Shown here: in pieces, positions 1-8,283 of the stretch
Numbering within the stretch: the first letter of the stretch is position 1
How the letters are laid out: every line of letters starts with the position of its first letter
NCBI GenBank assembly: GCA_910592005.1
Contig: CAJVPP010003856.1
Location: 1 to 10,584 of the forward strand
Origin: Funneliformis mosseae
Lineage: Eukaryota > Glomeromycota > Glomeromycetes > Glomerales > Glomeraceae
Reading direction: 5' to 3'
DNA: 10,584 bases
The notes under the pieces: model-generated
What the model was told of the DNA's origin: nothing
Seen by the model: the letters and a program-made list of their open reading frames with translations, nothing else
Database searches by the model: none
Translations under genes and position numbers: made by a program

Positions 1-95
1 TTTATATTTAAAAATCTGTCTGACACTGAAAATCCGTTGTATTGTAAAATTCGTTATATCAAAATTCATTGTAGAAATAGTTGACTGTATATTAA
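1..95. other. AT-rich sequence, no gene seen
   Basis: No open frame and no RNA gene is visible. The last 30 bases or so loosely resemble the end of the ~90 bp unit that follows, so this may be a worn first copy of that array. A CACTG at 24-28 followed by AAAATC faintly recalls the CACTA-like terminus at 4289-4318, but it is too short to call a transposon end. Confidence 0.4.
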
Positions 96-455
96 ATCAA
101 AATACACTTAAAGTAAATCAGAAACAATACTTTTATCATGCATTAAATAATATAAAATTCAAAAATAATTTATTAATGCATTAGATTAAAATGCATTTAA
201 AGTAAATCGAAAATAATACTTTCATCATGTATTAAATTAATACAAAATTCAGAAACAATTTATTGATACATTAGATCAAAATGCACTTAAAGTAAATCAA
301 GAAACAATACTTTTATTATGCATTAAATCAATATAAGATTCAGAAACAATATATCGATGCATTAGATCAAAACACATAAAGTAAATCAGAAAAATCATGC
401 ATTAAATTAATACAAGATTTGGAAATAATTTATCGATATATTAGATAAAACAACT
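96..455. repeat. Tandem repeat, about four units of ~90 bp
   Basis: Units begin with ATCAAAATNCACTTAAAG or a close variant at 96, 185, 275 and 366, with a fifth fragment from 445. Unit lengths are 89, 90, 91 and 79 bp. Each contains AAGTAAATCAG, an ATCATGCATTAAAT block and ends in TNGATNCATTAG. The array lies about 230 bp upstream of the transposase pseudogene. CACTA-type elements often carry repeats just inside their ends, so this may be the left subterminal array of the element whose right end is at 4318; that link is inference. Units differ largely by C/T and G/A changes. Confidence 0.85.
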
Positions 456-680
456 TAACAAAAATAGTTATAAACATTATAATTATTTTAAAAAGGAAAT
501 TTGTTTAATTGTTTACATTTAATAAATAAGAAAAACAATAGTTTAATATAATAATATAAATATTTGTGAAACTACTACATTTTTTTAAAAAAATATAAAA
601 TTCAACTAAAATTATCCTCAAAAATAATTCCATTTTAAACTTTTATTTTCCTTTTAATTTCTCAATTATAAAATAAAAAT
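456..680. other. AT-rich leader between repeat array and pseudogene
   Basis: Dominated by A and T runs, with no open frame of note. It probably includes the former promoter and 5' leader of the transposase gene, but no TATA box or start site can be singled out in sequence this AT-rich. An in-frame TAA at 669-671 lies just before the readable coding part, and no ATG sits at the expected start. Confidence 0.4.
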
Positions 681-3019
681 AAGCTGAAAAGATCAATTTC
701 TAAATTATATAGTGATGATGATGATGATTCATCTAGTCAATCTTCTAATACATTTTCTTGTAGAAGAAATAGATTGATTCTTAAATTAATTCATGAAGAA
801 GATATTTTTACTTTTTAATCTTTAAATACATCTTCTCATAGAAGAACAAGTAGATCGATTGGTGATTTAACTAATGAAGAAAATATATCTACTTCTAGAT
901 TATCAATCTCTCATAATACTAGAGTTAGATATCAAGATTCACAAAATTCTATTTCAGATACATTTCATCAATTCAGAATATAAGACAAAATGGAAGAATC
1001 GTTAATATTGACTTCAACTGGATGAATTATAGAAATTGTCAAACATGAATCTGATGATGGATATCAAGAAGATTTTGATTCTACTTTTTTATCTTAGAGA
1101 TGTGTAAGAAAATACACAAATCATCCAAAATCTGACATAAATCCTTCTGATAATCCTGAAACAGAAGCTAATTAATATTCAGAATCTTTAGAATTTATTA
1201 CTGAAGAAAATTATATTACAGGTGAATCTGAAAATGATGATATTTCTATAGAAAATGATTTTGAAACTTTTGAAGATTATGCACTATCAAATTATGAGCC
1301 ATTTTAAAATCTACCAAATACAGAATTAATTGATAACTGATTTTTGTGAATTTTAGATCATGTCATTTCAGACAAGATTCAATATTACAGAGTCTACAAC
1401 TGAAGCATTAATAAAATTTATGAAATTGTTTTAACAGAAATCAGAGGTGACGAATTTAAAAATTTTCCAAATTCAATATACTTAATAAAAAAAGCACTTG
1501 AATTAAATGACTGATTTTACTATTTCGTTTCTTTTCTAAATATCATAAGCTGTATCAAAAGTAAGAAGTGGTGAATTTTTAATAGAATAATATGCTAACT
1601 GTAATGAAATGTTAGTATATAGAATTTTCTAATTCGTCAATTCACAAAATACAATTTTGCAATACTCTGTTATCTCAAAATATCATATTGATAAATCAAA
1701 CATTAATTTGACCTAATTTAATCTTTCCATTTTCTAGAATTTGACAATAACCCAATTTTATATATCATCAGCCTAATTTTGAAACTAGGCTGAGACAATA
1801 GACAAATCGTCAGCATTTTGATAACATTATGACTGATATATATGATAGTGAAGTGTGGCAAACATTAAAAGAATCTTCACAAGTAGATTCAGCAAATTTT
1901 TTTCAAAATGAAGTGGCTGATTCTCATCTTAGATTAATGCTAAATTTTGACTGGTTCTAATTATATGGTAGTACTGTTTATAGCATTAGAGTAATATATG
2001 CTGCTATATGCAATTTACCTCATGATATCTGATTTAAATGTGAAATTTACTGACTCTTGGTCTTTTATCCAAACCAAGCAAAGTCAGTTTACATAAAATA
2101 AATCACTATTTAGTGCTGATTATAGATGAATTGGAATCACTTTGAGATGGATTTGCAATAGATAAAACATATAAATATCCTAAAGGAAAGAACATTTGTG
2201 CAGCTTTAATTCTTATTTAATGTGATATACTGGCTGCTAGAAAAATATGTGAACATATTTCGGCCTTAGTATCATGTCATAGATGCAAAAAGAAGGCAAA
2301 TTATGAAAATTATCAGCATAATTTTGCTAGAATAGATAATATTAATGATTGATTCATTATGCGAGATCTAATTGAGTATCATCAAAATGCGTTAAAATGG
2401 AAACACTGCAATTTAGATACTTTACGAAAATGATTTATAAAGCAAAGTAGTGTAAGATAGTCTGAATTATTACGTTTGCCATATTTTAATCCTATAAAAT
2501 ATATCACAATCGATCTAATGCATTACCTATTTTTAGGTATTATACAATAGATAGTAAAATGAATCTGAATCGATAAAGAGATTTTAACATCAAATTCTCT
2601 GAATAAGACTCAGAAAAAGATGAACGAGTTTTAGATTCCTTCTAATTTGGATTGAATTCTAGGTAAAATTCATAAAGGAAAAGGATTTTCTAATTTTACG
2701 ACTGATCAGTGGTGAGTATTTTTTACTATATATGCTACTGTTTTACTTTAGGAGTATCTTCTGATTATAGATAGAAAGATTCTTACACATTTCATAAGGA
2801 TTTGTATAATTTTAGTAAGCTGAATTGTAGAATCAAATCTATTATATGAAGCATATCAAAGACCAATTGAGATGGTGAAGTTGATTGAAAATAATCATAG
2901 GCGCAATAAAATAATGCCAAATCTTCACCTTTCTTTCCATTTGTATAATTACTCAAGAAACTATGGTCTGTTATATGCATTTTGATGTTTTTCTTTTGAA
3001 TGCATGAATGGAATATTAG

Positions 3020-3079
3020 GTATTTTTTTTTGAGAATTTCTTAAATAAATCAGCTTACTAATTTATAAACAATTTTTTG
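3020..3079 (+). other. Intron remnant with lost acceptor
   Basis: The protein reads through MNGILG up to 3019 and resumes as GSLPNSN from 3080 in the same phase. Between them are 60 bases starting GTATTTTT, with a TACTAAT branch-like site at 3056-3062 and a T-rich tail. The expected AG at the end is TG in this copy, so splicing at the original site should fail. Reading through meets TGA and TAA. Size and signals fit a short fungal spliceosomal intron. The boundary is inferred from protein continuity. Confidence 0.7.
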
Positions 3080-3373
3080 GTTCTTTACCGAATAGTAATA
3101 GAAAAATAAAACCTGAGCTAATGCGTCAATTGATATTTAATATTCAAATCGATAGTATTATAAGTTCCAGTGGTATTGAGGTAAAAGGGCTTAAATTGCT
3201 AGACAATCAGCTTTCAATTAGTTCTCTTTCGAATACAGATGAATTTTCTTTTGATGAAATCCATCGATTTTAGATGAATTCACAAAATATTAAGAAATCA
3301 AATGTTACTGGTAGTGAATTATTTCCTAGTGAATTTCTTAAACTATCATTTGATAATATAATTATTAAGCGAA

Positions 3374-3859
3374 ATGCTTGATTTAATGGTTGAATACTAC
3401 AATGTGACTTATACTATATTTGATTTTAAGAAGCTATTCAATAAGAATTCAGAAGATGGTATAATGATTCAGGTCAAAATGAATCAATTTAGAAGGTGTC
3501 AAATTGGTTCTGAAATCTTTAGATTATCGATATCTTTACGACATGTAAAAAATTCGTATATTTTGACCAAATTATTTACAAATGATAATACAGTCAATTG
3601 TTATCCTAATCAAATCCAATATTATTTTACACATAAGGTTGATTTGCCATCTGGAAAGGCTAAACATTTTCTAGAATTTATTTATTGGTATAAATCTACA
3701 AGTTCTTCAAATATGTGGTATTATTTTAGCGAAGAAGAAACATGTAATATCAAATTATGGGATACTGAATTTTATTCAGAAAGTTATAATTATATAATAC
3801 TATTTCATCATATTTTAGGTCGATTTGTACTGATTAACTATCGAATTTCAGCCTGGTAA
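3374..3859 (+). pseudogene. Open 3' fragment of the transposase pseudogene (161 codons)
   Basis: This is the C-terminal part of the transposase, not a separate gene. The frame starts at an ATG that is internal in the family (LSEMLDLMVEYY), just after a one-base frameshift near 3363 that separates it from SFDNII. It carries QVKMNQF, QYYFTHKVDLPSGKAKHF, NMWYYFSEEETCN and HHILGRFVLINYR. TAA at 3857-3859 probably replaces a sense codon, because matching sequence (NAKEYLTVNLINRK) continues to TAA at 3911-3913. It has no promoter or domain suggesting independent function. Confidence 0.8.
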
Positions 3860-3872
3860 AATGCAAAAGAAT

Positions 3873-3953
3873 ATTTAACTGTTAATCTAATTAATAGAAA
3901 ATACTATTTGTAAAAATAAATTGAATATTTTTAGCATTATTTAACTGTTAATC
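3873..3953. repeat. 15 bp direct repeat flanking the pseudogene stop
   Basis: ATTTAACTGTTAATC occurs at 3873-3887, inside the last codons of the transposase pseudogene, and again at 3939-3953, just after its stop. Similarity outside the 15 bases is weak. It could be a small local duplication of the gene end or chance in AT-rich sequence. Confidence 0.45.
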
Positions 3954-4011
3954 CTATATATCAGTTATATTTCCTTCTGAAATTTATTTTATTTTGAAAT
4001 ATTTTAGTCTA

Positions 4012-4221
4012 TTTTTGATATATATCAATTAGATATAAATCAGCTATAAATAAGATAGGTTGAATTTTAGTTGATTTTTAATGTATATCAATAGAATATA
4101 AATCAGACGTCAATCAGTTATAAATAAGATAGGTCAAATTTTAGCCAATTTTTGATGTATATCAATCAGATATAAATCAGATATCAATCGGCTATAAATA
4201 AGATAGGTCAAATTTCAGCTG
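4012..4221. repeat. Subterminal tandem repeats, about three units of 63-74 bp
   Basis: Units start with TTTTTGATGTATATCAAT or a variant at 4012, 4075 and 4149. They share an ATATAAATCAG block and the strongly kept TATAAATAAGATAGGT. A diverged fourth start (GATTTCTAGTGTATACTAAT) follows. The same TATAAATAAGATAGGT block recurs near 7393, next to the second terminus. Lying between the transposase gene and the CACTA-like end, these look like right subterminal repeats, which in this class can bind the transposase; that role is inference. Confidence 0.8.
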
Positions 4222-4288
4222 ATTCTTGGTCGATTTCTAGTGTATACTAATTGGCTAGACTAATATTTAATAATTTGCCAATTTTTCA

Positions 4289-4318
4289 CATGTCTGATAT
4301 TTTTGATTTCAACTAGTG
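4289..4318 (-). mobile_element. CACTA-like transposon terminus (right end)
   Basis: On the minus strand this reads CACTAGTTGAAATC followed by AAAAATATCAGACATG. It matches 7522-7551 at 24 of 30 positions, mostly differing by transitions, which argues for a defined element end. CACT(A/G) ends are typical of CACTA/Plavaka elements. It lies about 400 bp after the transposase pseudogene and directly after the subterminal repeats. Confidence 0.65.
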
Positions 4319-4691
4319 AAATTGATTAAAATTCAACTTAAATTTCGTCTAATTTGATAATTGAAAACATATTTCTATTATAAAAGTAAAAAAAATCACA
4401 ATAATTTAAACTAAAGTTTTATTTGATTTTGATAGTTAAAGGTATATTTCTATTATAAAAAGTAAAAAAAAAATAAAGTTTATTTTTTGTATATTTTGAA
4501 AAATTGACTAAAATCCAACTTAAATTTTGTCTGATTTGATAGTTGAAAGCATGTTTCTAAAGTAAAAAAAATCAGAAAAATTGACTAAAATTCAACTGAA
4601 TTTTTGTCTGATTTGATAGTTAGAGGCATGTTTCTATTATAGAAAGTAAAAAAAAATCAGAAAAATTAACTAAAATTTAACAATTTTGATG

Positions 4692-4699
4692 GTTAGAGA
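4692..4699. repeat. Left target-site duplication
   Basis: GTTAGAGA, paired with GTTAGAGG at 6064-6071. Joining the two flanks at this site restores a normal ~80 bp unit of the surrounding array. Confidence 0.7.
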
Positions 4700-6063
4700 T
4701 AATACTCTGAATGGTTCAGTTCAGTTCAGATTATAGGCCAATCTGAAACTAAACTGAAAATTTCAGTTCAGTTTAATTCAGATTATAAATCTTAAAAATG
4801 CCAACTAAAACTAAACTGAATTGTAAACTGGTAAAAATCCAAACCAAACTGAAAATTTCAGATTAATTCAGAATTTCAGATCATTTGGAATGATAATTTT
4901 ATCATTATAATCAAATAATAATTTAATCGTTTCAATCAAACAATTTTTTATTGTTCGTTTGGAATGATAACTTCAATTATTCCAAATAAACAATTCTTTT
5001 ATTGTTTTTTAGAATGATAATTTAATCGTTTTAATTAAATGACTTTCTTATTGTTCATTTAGAACAATAACTTCAATCATTCCAAATGAATGATTCTTTT
5101 ATTATTCATTTGAAATGATAATTTAATCATTCCAATTGAATGATTCTTTTATTGTTCATTTAAAATGATAATTTAATAGTTCTAATCAAACAATTCTTTT
5201 ATCATTCGTTTAGAATGATAATTTAATCATTCCAATTGAATAATTCTTTTATTATTCTTTTAGAATAATAATTTAATCACTTCAATCAAACGATTTTTTT
5301 ATCGTTTATTTAGAATGATAACTTCAATCATTTCAAATGAATGATTTTTTTATCATTCTTTTGGAACAATAATTTAATCATTCCAATTCAACGATTTTTT
5401 ATCATTTGTTTAGAATGATAACTTCAATCATTTCAAATGAATGATTTTTTTATTATTCATTTGAAATGATAATTTAATCATTCCAATTAAACGATTCTTT
5501 TATCATTTGTTTGGAATGTTAATTTAATCATTTCAAAAGAATGATAAATTTAGTCATTTGCTTGGAATAATAATTTAATTGTTCTAATCAAATAATTCTT
5601 TATCATTCATTTGGAATGATAATTTCATCATTCTAATCAAACAATTCTTTTATTGTTTATTTGAAATAATAATTTTATCATTCTAATTAAACGATTCTTT
5701 TATCATTTTTTTTAGAATGATAATTTAATCATTCCAATCAAATGATTTTCTTATCATTTATTTGAAACAATAATTTCAATCATTCCAAATGAACGATTCT
5801 TTTATCGTTCTTTTAGAATGATAATTTAATCATTTCAATTGAACGATTTTCTTATTGTTCATTTGGAATAATAACTTTAATTATTCCAAAAGAATGATAA
5901 ATTTAATCGTTTCAAATGATCCAAAATTTCAGATTAATCTGAAATTTTCAGTTCAGTTCAGATTTTTCTCAGTTCAGATTAAATTTATAATCTGATAAAA
6001 ATCTGAACTAAAACAAAAATTTTTGGATTGAATTTTTTGCAATCTGAACTGTTCAGAGCTTTA
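4700..6063. mobile_element. hAT-like non-autonomous element (MITE-like) with 8 bp target duplication
   Basis: The left end reads TAATACTCTGAATGGTTCAG and the right end, reversed, reads TAAAGCTCTGAACAGTTCAG; 10 of the first 13 bases agree and both then reach GTTCAG. Flanks are GTTAGAGA (4692-4699) and GTTAGAGG (6064-6071), 7 of 8 identical. The uninterrupted unit near 4620 shows GTTAGAGG, so the empty site is known. An 8 bp duplication and CTCTGAAC...GTTC ends fit hAT-type elements; KDZ elements also make 8 bp duplications. The 180 bp at each end are rich in CTGAA/TTCAG, perhaps decayed GAACCG/CGGTTC. There is no coding capacity; the middle is the 50 bp array. Confidence 0.75.
4885..5925. repeat. 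About 20 tandem ~50 bp units, each an imperfect palindrome
   Basis: Units centre on GATTCTTTTATC-like loops near 4940, 4990, 5040, 5090, 5142, 5190, 5241, 5292, 5342, 5392, 5442, 5493, 5542, 5594, 5641, 5692, 5743, 5794, 5844 and 5894. Each pairs an ATCATTCCAAATGAACGAT-type arm with its inverse. Example: arm 5427-5445 against 5452-5470, 18 of 19 pairs with a six-T loop. Between such hairpins the next arms also pair (TTTGGAATGAT with ATCATTCCAAA around AATTTA), so the array can fold in two registers. It fills the middle of the hAT-like element. No protein is encoded. Confidence 0.9.
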
Positions 6064-6071
6064 GTTAGAGG
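6064..6071. repeat. Right target-site duplication
   Basis: GTTAGAGG, one base different from 4692-4699. The following GTATATTTCTATTATA continues the broken array unit. Confidence 0.7.
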
Positions 6072-6210
6072 TATATTTCTATTATAAAAAGTAAAAAAAT
6101 CATAAAAATTTAACTTAATTTTCATCTGATTTTGATAGTTAAAGGCATGTTTCTATTATAAAAAATAAAAAAAATCAGAAAAATTGACTAAAATTCAACT
6201 TAAGGTTTTT

Positions 6211-6410
6211 TTATTCTTGAAGACGATTTTTTTGGAGGATTTTAGTAGAATGTAAAAAGAGAAAATTTGAAAATGATTGAAATTATGTTTTAAAAAGTTA
6301 AAAAATTAAGCTTATTTATATAAATATTCCTATATATCAGAAATAAACTTAAATAGTATATTAAATCAATATTATTTTAGCAAATCAATTTAATTCAAAA
6401 GTTTAGTTTT
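6211..6410. other. Unassigned AT-rich spacer
   Basis: Lies between the last fragment of the ~80 bp array and the 25 bp array. No open frame, terminal repeat or RNA is visible. A slightly G-richer stretch (GAAGACGATTTTTTTGGAGG, from 6220) stands out from its surroundings but matches nothing I recognise. Confidence 0.4.
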
Positions 6411-7380
6411 TTAGAATGATAAAATTATTATCTCTAAGGAATAATAAACTATTATTCCTTAAAAATGATAATACCATCATTTTTTAGATATGATAAACAA
6501 TTATACCTTAGGAATGATAAAATCGTCATATCTAAAATATGATAATATCATCATTCCTTAAGTATGATAAAATAACCATCTCTAAAGAATGATAAAATCA
6601 TCATTCTTTAAGTATGATAAAACAATCGTTACTTAAAAATGATAAAACTATCATCCCTAAGAAATGATAAAACTATCGTTTTTTAAGTATAATAAAATAA
6701 TCGTCCCTAAGGAATGATAAACTATTATCCCTTAAAAATGATAATATCATTATTCTTTAGGATGATAAAATAATTATACCTTAAGAACAATAAAATCATT
6801 ATACCTAAGGTATGATAAACTATCATTTCTTAGATATAATAAAACTATCGTACTTAAGAAATAATAATATCATCATTCTTTAGGTATAATAAAATAATTA
6901 TTCCTTAGATATGATAAATTATCATATTTAAGAAATGATAATACCATTATTCTTTAAATATGATAAAACAATTATTTCTTAGTAATGATAAAACAATCAT
7001 CTTTAAGAAATGATAAAATAATCATTCCTTAGGAATGATAAATACATCATTTTTTTGATACAATAATATCATCATTCCTTAGATATGATAAAACAATTGT
7101 CTTTAAGGAATGATAAAACTATCATTCCTTAGTTATAATAATATAATTATTCCTAAAAAATGAAAAAATTATCATCTCTAAGGAATAATAAAATCATCGT
7201 TCCTAAGAAACAATAATGCATCATTCTTTAGAAATGATAAAATCATTGTATCTAAGGTATAATAATACTATCATTCCTTAGGTACAATAAAACTATTATA
7301 CCTTAAGAATGATAAAATTGTTATTTCTAAGAAATGATAATACCTATTATATCTAAGAAACAATATAATTATTCCAATAG
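6411..7380. repeat. About 38 tandem ~25 bp palindromic units
   Basis: GATAA recurs roughly every 25 bases (6541, 6566, 6591, 6616, 6641, 6666, 6716 and so on). The consensus unit is GGAATGATAAAACTATCATTCCTTA. The best copy is a perfect 10 bp stem, AAGGAATGAT (7105-7114) and ATCATTCCTT (7121-7130), around AAAACT. Junctions between units are themselves palindromic (CCTTAGG, CCTAAGG). The core word is shared with the 50 bp array at 4885-5925 but the period and spacer differ. It ends directly at the second CACTA-like terminal segment. Confidence 0.9.
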
Positions 7381-7551
7381 GATATCAATCAGTTATAAAT
7401 AAGATAGGTTAAATTTTGGCAGATTCTTGACTGATTTCTGATGTATGCTAATCAGCTAGACTGATTTTTAATAATTTGCCAAATTTAAGCCAATTTTAGG
7501 CTGATTTTAGGCTGATTTTTGCATGTCTAATTTTTTTGATTTTGACCAATG
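7381..7551 (-). mobile_element. Second CACTA-like terminal segment (subterminal block plus terminus)
   Basis: Matches 4180-4318 in order: GATATCAATC..., TATAAATAAGATAGGT, a GATTCTT.G..GATTTCT block, GCTAGACT.ATNTTTAATAATTTGCCAA, then the 30-base terminus at 7522-7551, which on the minus strand reads CATTGGTCAAAATC. This copy is longer because it has three runs of GCCAATTTTAGGCTGATTTT type before the terminus. Orientation is the same as at 4289-4318, so the two form a direct repeat, not the two ends of one element. No transposase lies next to it; its own interior may be the palindromic array to its left. Confidence 0.75.
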
Positions 7552-7640
7552 TTTATTAAAAAATAATGCAAATAATCATATTAAATTTTATTTATGACCT
7601 TTATTTAATTTTTTTTTTACAGATTTAATAAAATAAATTT
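7552..7640. other. AT-rich spacer between terminus and minus-strand pseudogene
   Basis: Holds only A/T runs. It would contain the 3' end and any poly(A) signal of the minus-strand pseudogene, but none can be told apart from background. Confidence 0.35.
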
Positions 7641-8283
7641 TTATTTTCCATTAAATTTACTGGGTTTTAGTACAGATAGGCATAAATAATACTCATATTT
7701 TTTATTTGAAATAATAATATGTTAATGAAATTATCATATAAATATCATTAGCATTCTGCAGATAATTCTTTAGGTAATAATATATTAGAAAAATCTGTCA
7801 AATAAAAAGATTTATTTTTTTTAGAAATAAATATTTCAGCCTTTTTTCTGCTAAATTTTGTTTGAATATCTATCATTTTAAGTTTTTTATTTGATATTTT
7901 AAAATGATGTTATTGATGAATATCATCTATATCATATACTGTTTAAGCAGTATTAAATCTTTTAATAGTAGAATTAAGAATAATTTGAACAAGATCTGCA
8001 AAGTTTTAAATTTCTGAATGTCATATTTTTAGTTTGATTAAACTAAAAAATTTATTAGATAAAAACTTTGTATATCTAATTACTATAAAACAGTATTTTA
8101 TCTTATTATAAAATCCATTTTTTACTCGTTATACTAAATATTGAATTATAGCATTATTCTTATTTTAACTTGAATAATTATCAGTATAAATAATAAGATT
8201 TTTTTTTCTAAAACTATGATTTGTGAAATAATAATAGACTAAAAAAATTATAGCATCTGCATCTTTTCCAACATTTTCATTTT

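Larger units (their letters stand above)
681..3913 (+). pseudogene. Tnp2/Plavaka-type transposase pseudogene
   Basis: Reading across frames gives about 1,050 codons. The first ~225 are Ser/Asp/Glu-rich (SDDDDDSSSQSS near 696) and end in a Trp-rich stretch. Around 1535 a degraded zinc-knuckle-like KYHKLYQK stands where family members have a CxxC. The core runs from ~1800: FDNIMTDIYDSEVW, ADSHLRLMLNFDW, SCHRCKKKANYENYQHNF, then SELLRLPYFNP and IDLMHYLFLGI (2506-2541), the Tnp2-like D-x-x-H...LG signature with expected Pro and Cys now Leu and Tyr. It continues through FTTDQW, FFTIYATV, DRKILTHFIRIC, NLHLSFHLYNYS, FGSLPNSNRK and VKGLKLLDNQ to LDLMVEYY and ILGRFVLINYR. Frame changes lie near 1356, 1426, 1535, 2045 and 3363, and about 35 stops are in frame. 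Only 3374-3859 stays open. The family would cut and paste the element; this copy cannot. Exact start unknown; end taken from TAA 3911-3913. The family call is from remembered motifs. Confidence 0.85.
1..4318 (+). mobile_element. Decayed CACTA-like (Plavaka/CMC) DNA transposon, right end at 4318
   Basis: A Tnp2-type transposase pseudogene (681-3913), subterminal tandem repeats (4012-4221) and a terminus that reads CACTAGTTGAAATC on the minus strand (ending at 4318) lie in the order expected of one CACTA-like element. The terminus is seen again at 7522-7551. The left end was not found: no matching inverted copy is visible at the start of the window, so the element either begins outside it or its left end has decayed. 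The ~90 bp repeats at 96-455 could be its left subterminal region. No target-site duplication could be identified. The element cannot be autonomous, because its transposase is dead. Confidence 0.6.
4319..6210. repeat. Tandem array of ~80 bp units, split by an inserted element
   Basis: Units run: AAATTGACTAAAATTCAACT, then TTTTGTCTGATTTGATAGTT, then AAAGGCATGTTTCTATTATA, then AAAGTAAAAAAAATCAG. Clear unit starts are near 4320, 4500, 4583, 4664 and 6180, with more diverged units near 4407 and 6107. The unit starting at 4664 is broken at the 8 bp target site of the element at 4700-6063 and resumes at 6064. The array starts directly after the CACTA-like terminus at 4318. Its origin is unknown; it may be the subterminal array of another element. 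Confidence 0.8.

Noticed and set aside
24..40. Left terminus of the CACTA-like element at CACTGAAAATC
   Set aside because: Only about ten bases agree with the 4289-4318 terminus and a gap is needed, which is too weak in AT-rich DNA.
711..727. GAT microsatellite as a separate repeat
   Set aside because: It is the short acidic run (Asp repeats) within the transposase N-terminal frame and does not extend beyond five units.
2792..2980. 62-codon open frame on the minus strand
   Set aside because: It lies exactly antisense to the recognisable transposase segment (DRKILTHF to NYSRNYG) and has no motif of its own, so it is a shadow.
3374..3859. 161-codon frame as an independent intact gene
   Set aside because: Its ATG is internal to the family, a frameshift joins it to the upstream part, and matching sequence continues past its stop.
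681..3913. Reassigned genetic code (stops read as Trp, Arg or Gln)
   Set aside because: TGA stands for both Trp and Arg and TAG for both Trp and Gln, frameshifts are present, and a splice acceptor is lost. Decay explains all of this.
4885..7380. CRISPR array, because of the regular spacing
   Set aside because: There are no unique spacers between conserved repeats; the whole unit repeats and is palindromic, and the setting is eukaryotic.
4180..7551. Long terminal repeats of a retrotransposon
   Set aside because: The repeated ends finish in CACT(A/G)-type termini rather than TG...CA, and no reverse transcriptase, protease or integrase remnant lies between them.
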